NCBI RefSeq assembly: GCF_024178315.1
Contig: NZ_JAMZIK010000028.1
Span: forward strand, 17,704 to 81,703
Source: Siccirubricoccus soli
Lineage (GTDB): Bacteria; Pseudomonadota; Alphaproteobacteria; Acetobacterales; Acetobacteraceae
Direction of reading: 5' to 3'
DNA: 64,000 nucleotides
How positions within the stretch are numbered: the stretch's first letter is position 1; each line of letters begins with the position of its first letter. This document shows, in pieces, positions 17,671 through 25,415 of this stretch. The notes beneath the pieces were generated by a model. That model searched no databases and was not told where the DNA came from. It saw nothing but the letters and a program-made list of their open reading frames with translations. Both the position numbers and the translations under genes were made by a program.

Positions 17671-18192
17671 TCAGCCCTCCGACGACTCGTTGCCGCCATC
17701 CGCCTTGGGCGCGGAGGCGAGCGCCTGCAGCAGCGTCGGATCCTGCAGCACCTTGCCGATCAGCTCTTCGGCGCCGCTCTTGCCGTCCATGTAGGTCAGC
17801 AGGTTCGAGAGCTCGGTCCGCGCGGTCAGGAGCTGGTTGAGCGCATCCACCTTCCGCGCGACGGCGGCGGGGGAGAAATCGTCCATGCTCTCGAAGGTGA
17901 TGTCCACCGCCATGCTGCCTTCGCCCGTCAGGGTGTTCGGCACCATGAAGGCGACGCGCGGCTTCATCGCCTTCAGCCGGCTGTCGAAGTTGTCGACATC
18001 GATCTCCAGCATCTTGCGGTCGGCCACCGGCGGCAGCGGCTCCGCCGGGTTGCCGGAGAGGTCTGCCATGACGCCCGCGACGAAGGGCAGCTGCACCTTC
18101 TTCGAGGCGCCATAGGTCTCGACGTCGTATTCGATCTGGACCCGCGGGGCGCGGTTCCGGGCGATGAATTTCTGGCTGCTCGGTTTGGCCAC
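17671..18192 (-). CDS. tssB: T6SS sheath small subunit TssB (VipA)
   Basis: 173 residues of the TssB/ImpB/VipA family. The N-terminus MAKPSSQKFIARNRAPRVQIEYDVETYGA and the core VQLPFVAGVMADLSGN are diagnostic, followed by FDSRLKAMKPRV and the helical C-terminus that packs on TssC. Small sheath subunit; partner of the next gene, from which it is separated by 3 bases. Start ATG 18192. Confidence 0.97.
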   Translation of the reverse strand: MAKPSSQKFIARNRAPRVQIEYDVETYGASKKVQLPFVAGVMADLSGNPAEPLPPVADRKMLEIDVDNFDSRLKAMKPRVAFMVPNTLTGEGSMAVDITFESMDDFSPAAVARKVDALNQLLTARTELSNLLTYMDGKSGAEELIGKVLQDPTLLQALASAPKADGGNESSEG

Positions 18193-18261
18193 TGTTGACC
18201 TCGCTCTGGTTCCTGTTGTCCGCAGGGGTCGTCAGCCAAGCGGCCGCCGACGCAGATCCCC

Positions 18262-19320
18262 CTATTCGTTCGTTCCCGCGATGAGCTGCGCCTGATGGAG
18301 CCCGTCGGGCGCCATGTCGCGCAGGAGATCGAGGAAATTCTTGTCCGCCAACCGCTGCGCCCGCCGGATGAGCAGCGGCAGCGGGCTGGCCGGTTCGTAG
18401 GTCTCGAAGTAGGTCGCGGCCACTTCCATCAGATGCATCGCCTCCTGCCGCGTCTCGACCTGGCGAAGCGACAGCACGGAGGCGAAGCCCGCCCCACCGG
18501 CGCGCCGTGGCGCCGCCGCCATCGCCACACGGTCTTCGGTTTCTTTCTCGCCCGTCTCTTCTACCTGGAGTTCACTCTCGGCCGCTGTGTCCAACGTCAC
18601 GGACTTGAAGCGATCCAGCACCTTGCGGATGTCGAAGACCTGCTTCTCCAGCCGGCTGAGATCGGGGCTCGTGCCCGGCCCGCCCTTGTCCTCGAAGGCG
18701 GTGTTGATTCCCTTAAGGTCGCGGGCCAGGCCGTCGAAGGCCGCGCGGATCCGCTCGGCGTAATCCGGATCGGTCTCGGCGAAGGCGGCGTTGATCTCCT
18801 GCTCGGTGGGCGGCGTGGCCTCCGGGTCCTGCTCCAGCAGCCCGATCGCGAGGGCGATCTGCTGCCAGCCGAAGCTGCCGGCGCGCCGGCTGCGGGCCAG
18901 CGGCGCCTCGCGCAGCACCTGCACCACCCGCCCGACATGGCCGAGGCCGAGCACCGCATTGGCGCGCATCGTCGGGTCGTTGTCGTCATCCGGGTCCAGC
19001 CGCGGATGCACGCCCTCCCAGTGCGTGTCGAGCAGCCGGGCGATCAGCCCGACCGCCTCGGCGAAGGCAGGCACGCCCTGGGTGTGCAGCCGCGCTACGG
19101 CCAAGTGGACAATGATGCGGATGTCGCGCGAGCGCTCCAGCAGCCCGACGGCAAGCTGCTCCACCTCCCGCCAGTCGGGATCCTCGGCGGGGATGACGGT
19201 ATCGCCGAATTGCTGCTCCGGCTTGCCGGTTGCGGCGGTGTTCAACGCCAGGAAATCAGCGTCGAACTCAAGGTCGGAGCCGGTATCTTCGGTCTCGAGG
19301 TAGGTGTCGAACTCGGCCAT
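18262..19320 (-). CDS. tssA: T6SS cap/assembly protein TssA (ImpA family)
   Basis: 352 residues with an ImpA N-terminal domain: DPDWREVEQLAVGLLERSRDIRIIVHLAVARLHTQG and LIARLLDTHWEGVHPRLDPDDDNDPTMR are the family blocks. The C-terminal part LRQVETRQEAMHLMEVAATYFETYEPASPLPLLIRRAQRLADKNFLDLLRDM is the helical end that forms TssA rings. TssA starts tube and sheath assembly or caps the distal end. It is the first gene of the leftward tss transcript; the 200-base gap to tagF should hold the promoter and contains a striking dyad. Confidence 0.94.
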   Translation of the reverse strand: MAEFDTYLETEDTGSDLEFDADFLALNTAATGKPEQQFGDTVIPAEDPDWREVEQLAVGLLERSRDIRIIVHLAVARLHTQGVPAFAEAVGLIARLLDTHWEGVHPRLDPDDDNDPTMRANAVLGLGHVGRVVQVLREAPLARSRRAGSFGWQQIALAIGLLEQDPEATPPTEQEINAAFAETDPDYAERIRAAFDGLARDLKGINTAFEDKGGPGTSPDLSRLEKQVFDIRKVLDRFKSVTLDTAAESELQVEETGEKETEDRVAMAAAPRRAGGAGFASVLSLRQVETRQEAMHLMEVAATYFETYEPASPLPLLIRRAQRLADKNFLDLLRDMAPDGLHQAQLIAGTNE

Positions 19321-19460
19321 TCACCGCCCCCCGGCCCAGCGGCGGCCGCAGGCGCGCAACGCCGCCCCGCGTAGCTGCGTCATCGCACTCATGGGCCGCG
19401 CCGTGCTCCTGCGGGATATTGCCGGCCCCAAAGGGTGCCGACCTGGTTCGTTTCGATTGG

Positions 19461-19494
19461 CTGGATCGTGTCGTAGAAATACGACATTGTCCAG
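19461..19494. promoter_or_regulatory. 34-bp dyad in the tssA/tagF divergent promoter region
   Basis: TGTCGTA (19469-19475) and TACGACA (19480-19486) flank GAAA. Each is flanked, exactly three bases further out, by CTGGA (19461-19465) and TCCAG (19490-19494). All 12 arm positions per side match, and the layout is fully symmetric. It lies between the two divergent T6SS genes, 27 bases before the tagF start, so an operator for a dimeric regulator is the natural reading. An RNA hairpin in the tagF leader is the alternative. Confidence 0.6.
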
Positions 19495-19520
19495 CATACT
19501 CTCAACCTTAAGGAGATGGC

Positions 19521-20120
19521 TTGGCCGCATCAGCAGTGCCACCCGGCCCCGGTGGCTTCTATGGCAAGCTGCCAGCGCGCGGGGATTTCGTTGGCCAGGG
19601 CCTGGCCGGCAGCTTCACCCGCCCTTGGGACAAATGGTGGCAGCAGGCCATTGCCACGAGCCGCGACCTGCTCGGCCCGCGCTGGAAGCCGGCCTGGATG
19701 GAGGCACCGATCTGGCGCTTCCTGCTGCCCGCCGGTGCCTGCGGCCCGGCCGCCATGCTCGGCCTCTGGATGCCGAGCGTTGATCGCGCCGGGCGGCTCT
19801 TTCCCCTGACCTTCGCGCGGCCGGCGGAAGGCCATCCCGCCGGCTTCGCCGCGGCGCAGGCCGGCTGGCTGGCCCTGGCGGAGGCGGCGGGCCTTGCCGC
19901 GCTGGAGCTGGAGCTGGGCCCCGCGGAACTCGCCGCGCGGCTGGCAGGGCCGGAGCCCGAGGCGCCCCCGCCCGCGCCGCTGGAATGCGCGGCGGCCGGG
20001 CGCGGCGAGACGGTGTGGTGGACCGAAGGCTCGCCCCGCGTGCCGGCTGGGGTGCTGGTGCTGCCCGCCCTGCCGGATGGCGCGGCCTTCGCCCGGATGC
20101 TGGATGCCGGCGCGGCCTGA
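19521..20120 (+). CDS. tagF: T6SS regulator TagF (ImpM family)
   Basis: 199 residues of the TagF/ImpM domain. GFYGKLPARGDFVGQGL near the N-terminus is the family signature, followed by WWQQAIATSRDLLG, APIWRFLLPAGACGPAAMLGLWMPSVDRAGRLFPLT. TagF proteins hold T6SS firing in check post-translationally, partly through the threonine phosphorylation circuit. The start is TTG 19521, set by AGGAG at 19511-19515; an ATG at 19516 is in another frame. Next to it, converging, is a PP2C phosphatase, the usual partner of this circuit. Confidence 0.92.
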   Translation: MAASAVPPGPGGFYGKLPARGDFVGQGLAGSFTRPWDKWWQQAIATSRDLLGPRWKPAWMEAPIWRFLLPAGACGPAAMLGLWMPSVDRAGRLFPLTFARPAEGHPAGFAAAQAGWLALAEAAGLAALELELGPAELAARLAGPEPEAPPPAPLECAAAGRGETVWWTEGSPRVPAGVLVLPALPDGAAFARMLDAGAA

Positions 20121-20141
20121 CCGCCGCCCCGCGCCCTCGCC

Positions 20142-20867
20142 TCAGATCGCCGCCGCGCTCTCCCGCGCCCGCACCATCACCGCGGTCACGTTGTCCCGCG
20201 CCCGCGCCTCGTTCGCCGCGGCGAGAAGCTGGTCGGGATCGGCGCCGGCCATCAGCAGGATGCCGATCTGCTCCTCCGGCAGCGCCTTGAACAGCCCATC
20301 GGTGCAGAGCAGGACCAGGTCGTCATCCTCGAAGCGGCCGGAGACCTTGTCGAGCTCGAGCTCCCCTGCCCCGCCGATCGCCCGGGTGATGACATTGGCC
20401 TGGGGATGGCGCTCGGCGTCCTCGGCCGCCAGCGTGCCCTGGTCCACCAGCTCCTGCACCAGGGAGTGGTCGCGGGTGATGCGGGTCAGCACGCCGTGGC
20501 GCAGCAGATAGGCGCGGGAATCCCCGGCCCAGAGGCAGGCGAAATGGTCGCCATGCGCCAGCATGACGACGACGGTGGTGGCGATCACCCCGCTTTCGGT
20601 GCTCTCCGCCTGGCGCTGCAGCTCGGCATGCACCTCGGAGAGGCGGCGGCGGATCTCCGCCAGCTTCTCCCCGGGCTGGAGGTCCACCGGCAGGGCGGCG
20701 AGCGCCGCCACCACCGCGGCCGAGGCGACATCCCCCGCGCCATGGCCGCCGGCGCCGTCCGCCACCGCCCAGACGCCGATATCCGAGCGGTCGATGAAGG
20801 CATCCTCGTTCCGCTTGCGGACGGTGCCGACATGGGTCGCGCCGCGCGCGGTGATCAGGAACGGCAT
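20142..20867 (-). CDS. PP2C-type Ser/Thr phosphatase (T6SS PppA-like)
   Basis: 241 residues of the bacterial PP2C family. Metal-binding motifs are in order: RKRNEDAF, GVWAVADGAGGHGAGDVAS, LWAGDSRAYLLRHG, DHSLVQELVDQG, LVLLCTDGLFKAL and ARDNVTAVMV. In T6SS loci this phosphatase (PppA/Stp) removes phosphate from the FHA protein and switches the system off. Here tagF is the convergent neighbour, ending 21 bases away, but no PpkA-type kinase or FHA gene is in the window. Start ATG 20867 gives MPFLITARG; the open frame extends further only as unconserved sequence. Confidence 0.9.
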   Translation of the reverse strand: MPFLITARGATHVGTVRKRNEDAFIDRSDIGVWAVADGAGGHGAGDVASAAVVAALAALPVDLQPGEKLAEIRRRLSEVHAELQRQAESTESGVIATTVVVMLAHGDHFACLWAGDSRAYLLRHGVLTRITRDHSLVQELVDQGTLAAEDAERHPQANVITRAIGGAGELELDKVSGRFEDDDLVLLCTDGLFKALPEEQIGILLMAGADPDQLLAAANEARARDNVTAVMVRARESAAAI

Positions 20868-21161
20868 GCGGCTTGGGTCTCGGACCAGGCTTCGCCGACG
20901 GGCTCTTTCGCTCTCACGCCTGACGCGGGCCCCCCACCCAAACCGAAGGTTGCGACTCAGGAGAGCAACGATACCGTTCCGTTTGCCCGCCGGGAAGCGA
21001 CTGAACGCAGGGGGCAATCACATCACTTTCCTGCGATGTACGGTCCCGGCGAAACCCGCCCGGAACCGCATCCAAGTGCTTTTCATTTGGCTGTACCAAT
21101 GGCATTTCGGCGGCGAGCGCACCCTGGCGGCGCCGGAAGCCACAGCACCGGAACGGAAATA

Positions 21162-21725
21162 ATGGCGGGACACGGACATGCGGACCATGGCGGGGACAAG
21201 CGTATCGCCCTGCTGATTTCCATTCTGGCGCTATTCCTCGCCATCTCCGAGACCGGGGCGAAGAGCGCGCAGACCGAGGCGATTTCGCGCAACGTGGAGG
21301 CCGCCAACCTCTGGGCCTTCTTCCAGTCCCGCACCGTGCGCCAGACCACGGTGCGGACGGCGGCGGAGGAGGCGGAGCTGGCGCGGCTCGCCGCCACCGA
21401 CGAGGCGGTGCGCGGCGCGATCGAGCGGCAGCAGCGCGCCTGGCGCGACAGCGCCCAGCGCTGGGAGAGCGAGCCGGAGACCGGCGAGGGCCGGCGCGAG
21501 CTGATGAACCGGGCACGGGCGGCGGAGCATCACCGCGACGTCTCCATGGCTGCCTATCACCATTACGAATATGCCTCCGCCGCCTTCCAGGTGGCGATCG
21601 TCATGGCCTCCTCCTCCATCGTCACCGGCGTGCCGGCGCTGGCGGTGGCCGGCGGTGTCGTTGGGCTGGTCGGGGTGGCGCTGACCGGTATCGGCTATTT
21701 TGCACCCGAGGCCGTGCATTTCTGA
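21162..21725 (+). CDS. DUF4337-family membrane protein
   Basis: 187 residues with two hydrophobic zones. A His-rich head MAGHGHADHGGDKR precedes a first transmembrane helix IALLISILALFLAISETG; a charged middle with ANLWAFFQSRTVRQT, typical of DUF4337, follows; the C-terminus FQVAIVMASSSIVTG VPALAVAGGVVGLVGVALTGIGYF forms two more membrane segments. The family has no known function. ATG 21162 starts exactly at the conserved part; the frame is open for 250 codons upstream but crosses the opposite phosphatase gene. Confidence 0.85.
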   Translation: MAGHGHADHGGDKRIALLISILALFLAISETGAKSAQTEAISRNVEAANLWAFFQSRTVRQTTVRTAAEEAELARLAATDEAVRGAIERQQRAWRDSAQRWESEPETGEGRRELMNRARAAEHHRDVSMAAYHHYEYASAAFQVAIVMASSSIVTGVPALAVAGGVVGLVGVALTGIGYFAPEAVHF

Positions 21726-21887
21726 GCCTCCCGCGCCGACACCGCACGTCTGGCCCGAGGCCCTGTCGCAGCGAAGCCGCGGCAGGGCCATGGCAGAGCT
21801 GGCGCCGGCCGGGCTTGACCGGGCTCGGCGCTCGGCCCGCAATGGCGGAGAACAGGCGGCCCGGCAACCGGGCCGGAGGAGGAGCCG

Positions 21888-22142
21888 ATGCGGGCGATCT
21901 TCGTCATGGTGAAATGCGAGATGGGCCAGGCCTATCGCGTGGCGCGGGAGATGGCGGACACCATTCCGGAACTTTCGGAAATGCACTCCATCTCCGGCCA
22001 GTACGACCTGATGGGAAAATTCTACCTGGAGCCGGAGCAGGATATCGGCCTGTTCGTGGTGGAGCGGCTGCAGACCGTGGTGGGGGTGAAGGACACCTAC
22101 ACCCTGCAGACCTTCAACGCCTTCTCGCCGGGCCGGGCCTGA
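21888..22142 (+). CDS. Stand-alone Lrp/AsnC ligand-binding (RAM) domain protein
   Basis: 84 residues equal to the C-terminal RAM domain of Lrp/AsnC regulators with no helix-turn-helix: AIFVMVKCEMGQAYRVAREMADTIPELSEMHSISGQYDLM, then QTVVGVKDTYTLQTF. The motif G-x-Y-D-L is the usual beta-strand turn. Such SraA-like short proteins may bind amino acids and modulate true Lrp proteins; none lies nearby. Start ATG 21888 with GGAGGAGG a few bases upstream. Two strong hairpins follow the stop. Confidence 0.88.
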   Translation: MRAIFVMVKCEMGQAYRVAREMADTIPELSEMHSISGQYDLMGKFYLEPEQDIGLFVVERLQTVVGVKDTYTLQTFNAFSPGRA

Positions 22143-22158
22143 TCGCGGGAAGCGGGGT

Positions 22159-22181
22159 CGCCGGAGCGCCTGGCTCCGGCG
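22159..22181 (+). terminator. Terminator-like hairpin after the RAM-domain gene
   Basis: CGCCGGAGC and GCTCCGGCG pair perfectly around a 5-base loop, 16 bases after the stop codon. Intrinsic terminator without a clear T-run. Confidence 0.6.
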
Positions 22182-22201
22182 TGTGAATGAGAGCCAGGCC
22201 C

Positions 22202-22227
22202 GGCCCATGCGGGCCGCCGCATGGGCC
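22202..22227. terminator. Second hairpin downstream of the RAM-domain gene
   Basis: GGCCCATGCGG and CCGCATGGGCC form a perfect 11-bp stem with a 4-base loop GCCG, 20 bases after the first hairpin. The rest of the roughly 500-base gap up to 22650 shows no gene that can be supported. Confidence 0.45.
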
Positions 22228-22629
22228 CCGATATGGGACTGGTGGGCCGGCCCGCCCTGCCGCGGTCGGACGAGGTCCGGCCCCCGGCCCGCCGATGCCC
22301 CGGCTGCCCGTCCACGCCAGAGTGCGGCGAGGGAGCGGAGGCGCCGCAGGCCAGGGGCCGACTGACGGCCTGTTGCAGCCTTGTCGGGTCAGGACCCACT
22401 TGGCCATCCGGACCCCAACGAGCGGCTGGAGCGCTGCGCGCCGTCACGGTCAAGGCGGATCCGCTCCAGCCGAGCAGGCCGCCGGCGCTGCCGGTCCGAC
22501 GCAAGCCACGCCCCTCCACGCCATGATCTCCACGCCATGATTCCGGCGCGATCCCGCCATCCCTGCCATCGCCGCGCCGCGCGCTGCCATCGCACCGCCC
22601 TGGCCCCGCCCCATCGCCAGGTCAGGCTG

Positions 22630-22643
22630 CCTCCTCGAGGAGG
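22630..22643 (+). promoter_or_regulatory. Palindrome containing the Shine-Dalgarno of the next gene
   Basis: CCTCCTCGAGGAGG is a perfect 14-base palindrome. Its right arm GGAGG is the ribosome binding site of the small lipoprotein gene (ATG 7 bases on); pairing with the left arm CCTCC would hide it. Possible translational control; the hairpin loop would be only TCGA. Confidence 0.45.
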
Positions 22644-22650
22644 AGTCCCG

Positions 22651-22902
22651 ATGACCCGCATCCTGGCCGCCCTGACCCTGTCCCTCAGCCTGGTGCTTGG
22701 CGGCTGCCAGAACCCCGACGGCTCGACCAATTGGGGCAATACCCTGCTGCTGGGCGCCGGCATCGGCGCCGCGGCGGGCCTGATCGCCGGCGCGGCGAAT
22801 GACCGTCCGCACGGCCGCTACGCGGAAGGCTATGGCCGCGGCGGTCGGGGCTATGGCGGCTATGGCCGCGGCGGGCCGCATGGCGGCTACCGCGGCTGGT
22901 GA
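22651..22902 (+). CDS. Small Gly/Tyr-rich lipoprotein
   Basis: 83 residues. A lipoprotein signal MTRILAALTLSLSLVLGGC ends in the lipobox LGGC. A mature glycine-zipper-like helix LLLGAGIGAAAGLIAGAA follows, then a tail repeating G-Y-G-R-G-G with His and Arg. It is likely anchored in a membrane facing the periplasm. The function is unknown; small glycine-zipper lipoproteins of this type are common envelope or stress proteins. ATG 22651 is fixed by the lipobox and by the GAGGAGGAG upstream. Confidence 0.75.
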   Translation: MTRILAALTLSLSLVLGGCQNPDGSTNWGNTLLLGAGIGAAAGLIAGAANDRPHGRYAEGYGRGGRGYGGYGRGGPHGGYRGW

Positions 22903-23138
22903 CACGGCGATGTCCCCGCCAGTGAGGGAAATGTAAGGAAGGGTGACGCCCTTGCCGGGGCCGAGCCCTGCCCGGGCACCCTGCCCCGGCCCTGCCGCCC
23001 GTCACCGGCCTGAATTCCCGCGCCCTACCCACCGCGCCGCCCCTGCCGCAATCACCTCACCTAGTCGTTGCGGCCGGGGAAATCGCCCGCCCGCCGGCAC
23101 CGCCGCGCCTTGCGCCGCGCGGCCCCCGCCCCAAGCTT

Positions 23139-25415
23139 TTGCGCCGGATGGCGGGACGTGCAGGGAAGATGCGGGGATGGTCGCGCCAGGCGGCGCTGTT
23201 GCTGGCGATCGCCGCCTTGCTGCCGGGCTGCGCCGCGCTGTTTCCCCGCCATGTCTCGGTGGAGAAGAGGCTGGCCACCCTGCCCCTCCGGGGCCTGCCC
23301 CTCGGCGCCCCGGTCACCATCCGCTGGAACGACCACCTGATCCCCTGGATCGAGGCCGGGAGCGACACCGACCTCGCCATGGCCCTCGGCCTGGTGCATG
23401 GCCATCTCCGCGGCGCCCAGATCGACCTGCTGCGGCATGTGGCGCGGGGCAGGCTGGCGGAGGTCGCCGGGCCGCTCGCCACCGATATCGACCATGCGCT
23501 GCGCATCCTCGATTTCGGCCGCCCCGCCCCCGCCATCATCGCCGCCTGGCCGCGCGAGACGCGTGACTTCGTCGATGCGTTCCTCGTGGGGCTGAACCAC
23601 GCCATCCGCCACGGCCCCCGCCCCCCGGAGGCAGGCCTGCTCGGCCTCCGCCGCGAGCCCCTGACGCGCGAGGACCTGCTGGCGATCGGCCGGCTGGCCG
23701 GCACCGATATCAACTGGCTCGGCTATTTCTCCCTGCTGGCGGAGCGCGGCACGCCCGGCTTCGCCCGCGCCTGGCAGCGGCTGCTGGTCGCCGGCACGGG
23801 GCTGGCTCCGGCGAATGCGGGGCAGGTGGCGCTCGGCGGGCTGCTCACCGGCCTCTCCCGCCAGGGCAGCAATGCCGTGGCGGTGGATGCGGCGCATAGC
23901 GAAAGCGGCGCGGCGCTGCTGGCGGCCGATCCGCATCTCGGCCTCTCCCTGCCCAATCTCTGGCTGCTGGCGGGGATGCGCTCCCCCTCCTTCCACGCGG
24001 TCGGGATGATGGTGCCGGGCCTGCCCATCCTCGGCCTCGGCCGCAACCCGGACCTGGCCTGGGGCGGCACCAACCTCCGCGCCGCCTCCTCGGACCTCTT
24101 CGCCGTTGCCGGCCTGCCGCTGGAGGAGCGGGAGGTGACGATCCGCCAGCGCCTCTGGTTCGCCACGACACGGCGCGTGCGCGTCTCGCCCCAGGGGCCG
24201 GTCATCACCGATGCCACCATCATCCCCAATCCGGCCGGCGAACAGATCGCCCTGCGCTGGGCCGGGCATGAGCCGGCAGACGAGATCACCGCCCTGCTGC
24301 GCGCCGCCCGGGCCCGCAATGGCGGGGAGTTCCGCGCCGCCTTCGCCGGCTTCGCCGTCTCGCCGCAGAACATGCTCTGGGCCGATCGCAGCGGGCGCAT
24401 CGGCCGGCTGACCGCCGCCCTGCTGCCGGACCGCGCCGGCTTCCCCGCCACCGACCCGGTGCTGGATGCGCGCGACCCGGCGGCGACCGCGCCCTGGACC
24501 CGGCTGCGCGACGCAGGGCGCCTGCCGGCGCTGGAGGATCCGCGGGAGGGCTTCCTCGCCTCGGCCAACGAGAATCCGGCGCTCTGGGCCCCGGATGCCC
24601 CGCCCATCGGCTATTTCTTCTCGGATGGCGACCGCGTCGCCCGGCTGCGCGCCCTGCTCGCCGCCCGGCCGAAGCTCTCCGTCGCCGATCTGGCGGCGCT
24701 GCAACGGGATAGGGTGGCGCCCAAGGCGGCGGCACTGGCAGAGGGGCTGCTGGCACGGCTGGACGCCCTGCCCGGCGGCGCGCCGGACCCCGCTTTGCTG
24801 GCCCCGCTGCGCGGCTGGGATGGCGACTACGCCGCGGAAAGCCGCGCCGCCCTCATCTTCGAGCTGCTGATCGGCCAGCTCGTTCCCGCCCTGCAGCCGG
24901 AGGGGGTGACGGCGCGCGGGCCGGAGACGGGGTGGAATTTCATCACCACCTTCCTGCTGCGGGACCTGGACGCGCTGCCGCCGGCCCGCCGCGATGCCGT
25001 GCTGCGGGCGGCGGTGGCGGGTGCCGCGCCGCTGGCCGCCCGCCATGCCAATTGGGGCGAGGTACATCGGCTGCGCGCGGCGCATTGGCTGGTGAACCTG
25101 CCCCTGCTCGGCCGCGCCTTCGTGCTGGGCAGCGACCCGGTCGGCGGCTCCCGCGAGACGCCGATGAAGACCGGCCACGGGCTGGTCGCCGGTCCGCATG
25201 AGGTCAGCTTCGGCGCCATGGCGCGACAGGTCTCGGACCTTGGCGACTCCGACGCCAATTGGTTCGTGCTGTTCGGCGGGCAGGACGGCTTCCTCGGCAG
25301 CGCCGCCTTCGCGGACCAGATCCCGCTCTGGCGCGAGGGGCGCAGCATCCGCCTGCCGCTGCGGCCGGAGACGGTGGCGCGGGAATTCCCCCATGTGACG
25401 GTGCTGCGCCCATGA
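23139..25415 (+). CDS. Penicillin acylase family lipoprotein (Ntn amidohydrolase)
   Basis: 758 residues. The N-terminal lipobox LLPGC at about residues 28-32 makes it a predicted lipoprotein. The acylase fold follows: an alpha part with MALGLVHGHLRGAQIDLLRHVARGRLAE, then the autocatalytic site RQGSNAVAV, with nucleophile Ser244, then LLAADPHLGLSLPNLWLLAG and GLPILGLGRNPDLAWGGTNL, and the C-terminal HETPMK-like GGSRETPMKTGHG. Family members cleave N-acyl amides such as penicillin G, acyl-homoserine lactones or acylated amino acids. The usual internal spacer removed on maturation should lie just before Ser244. Its stop overlaps the GH3 gene start (ATGA), so the two are translationally coupled. 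Confidence 0.9.
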   Translation: MRRMAGRAGKMRGWSRQAALLLAIAALLPGCAALFPRHVSVEKRLATLPLRGLPLGAPVTIRWNDHLIPWIEAGSDTDLAMALGLVHGHLRGAQIDLLRHVARGRLAEVAGPLATDIDHALRILDFGRPAPAIIAAWPRETRDFVDAFLVGLNHAIRHGPRPPEAGLLGLRREPLTREDLLAIGRLAGTDINWLGYFSLLAERGTPGFARAWQRLLVAGTGLAPANAGQVALGGLLTGLSRQGSNAVAVDAAHSESGAALLAADPHLGLSLPNLWLLAGMRSPSFHAVGMMVPGLPILGLGRNPDLAWGGTNLRAASSDLFAVAGLPLEEREVTIRQRLWFATTRRVRVSPQGPVITDATIIPNPAGEQIALRWAGHEPADEITALLRAARARNGGEFRAAFAGFAVSPQNMLWADRSGRIGRLTAALLPDRAGFPATDPVLDARDPAATAPWTRLRDAGRLPALEDPREGFLASANENPALWAPDAPPIGYFFSDGDRVARLRALLAARPKLSVADLAALQRDRVAPKAAALAEGLLARLDALPGGAPDPALLAPLRGWDGDYAAESRAALIFELLIGQLVPALQPEGVTARGPETGWNFITTFLLRDLDALPPARRDAVLRAAVAGAAPLAARHANWGEVHRLRAAHWLVNLPLLGRAFVLGSDPVGGSRETPMKTGHGLVAGPHEVSFGAMARQVSDLGDSDANWFVLFGGQDGFLGSAAFADQIPLWREGRSIRLPLRPETVAREFPHVTVLRP

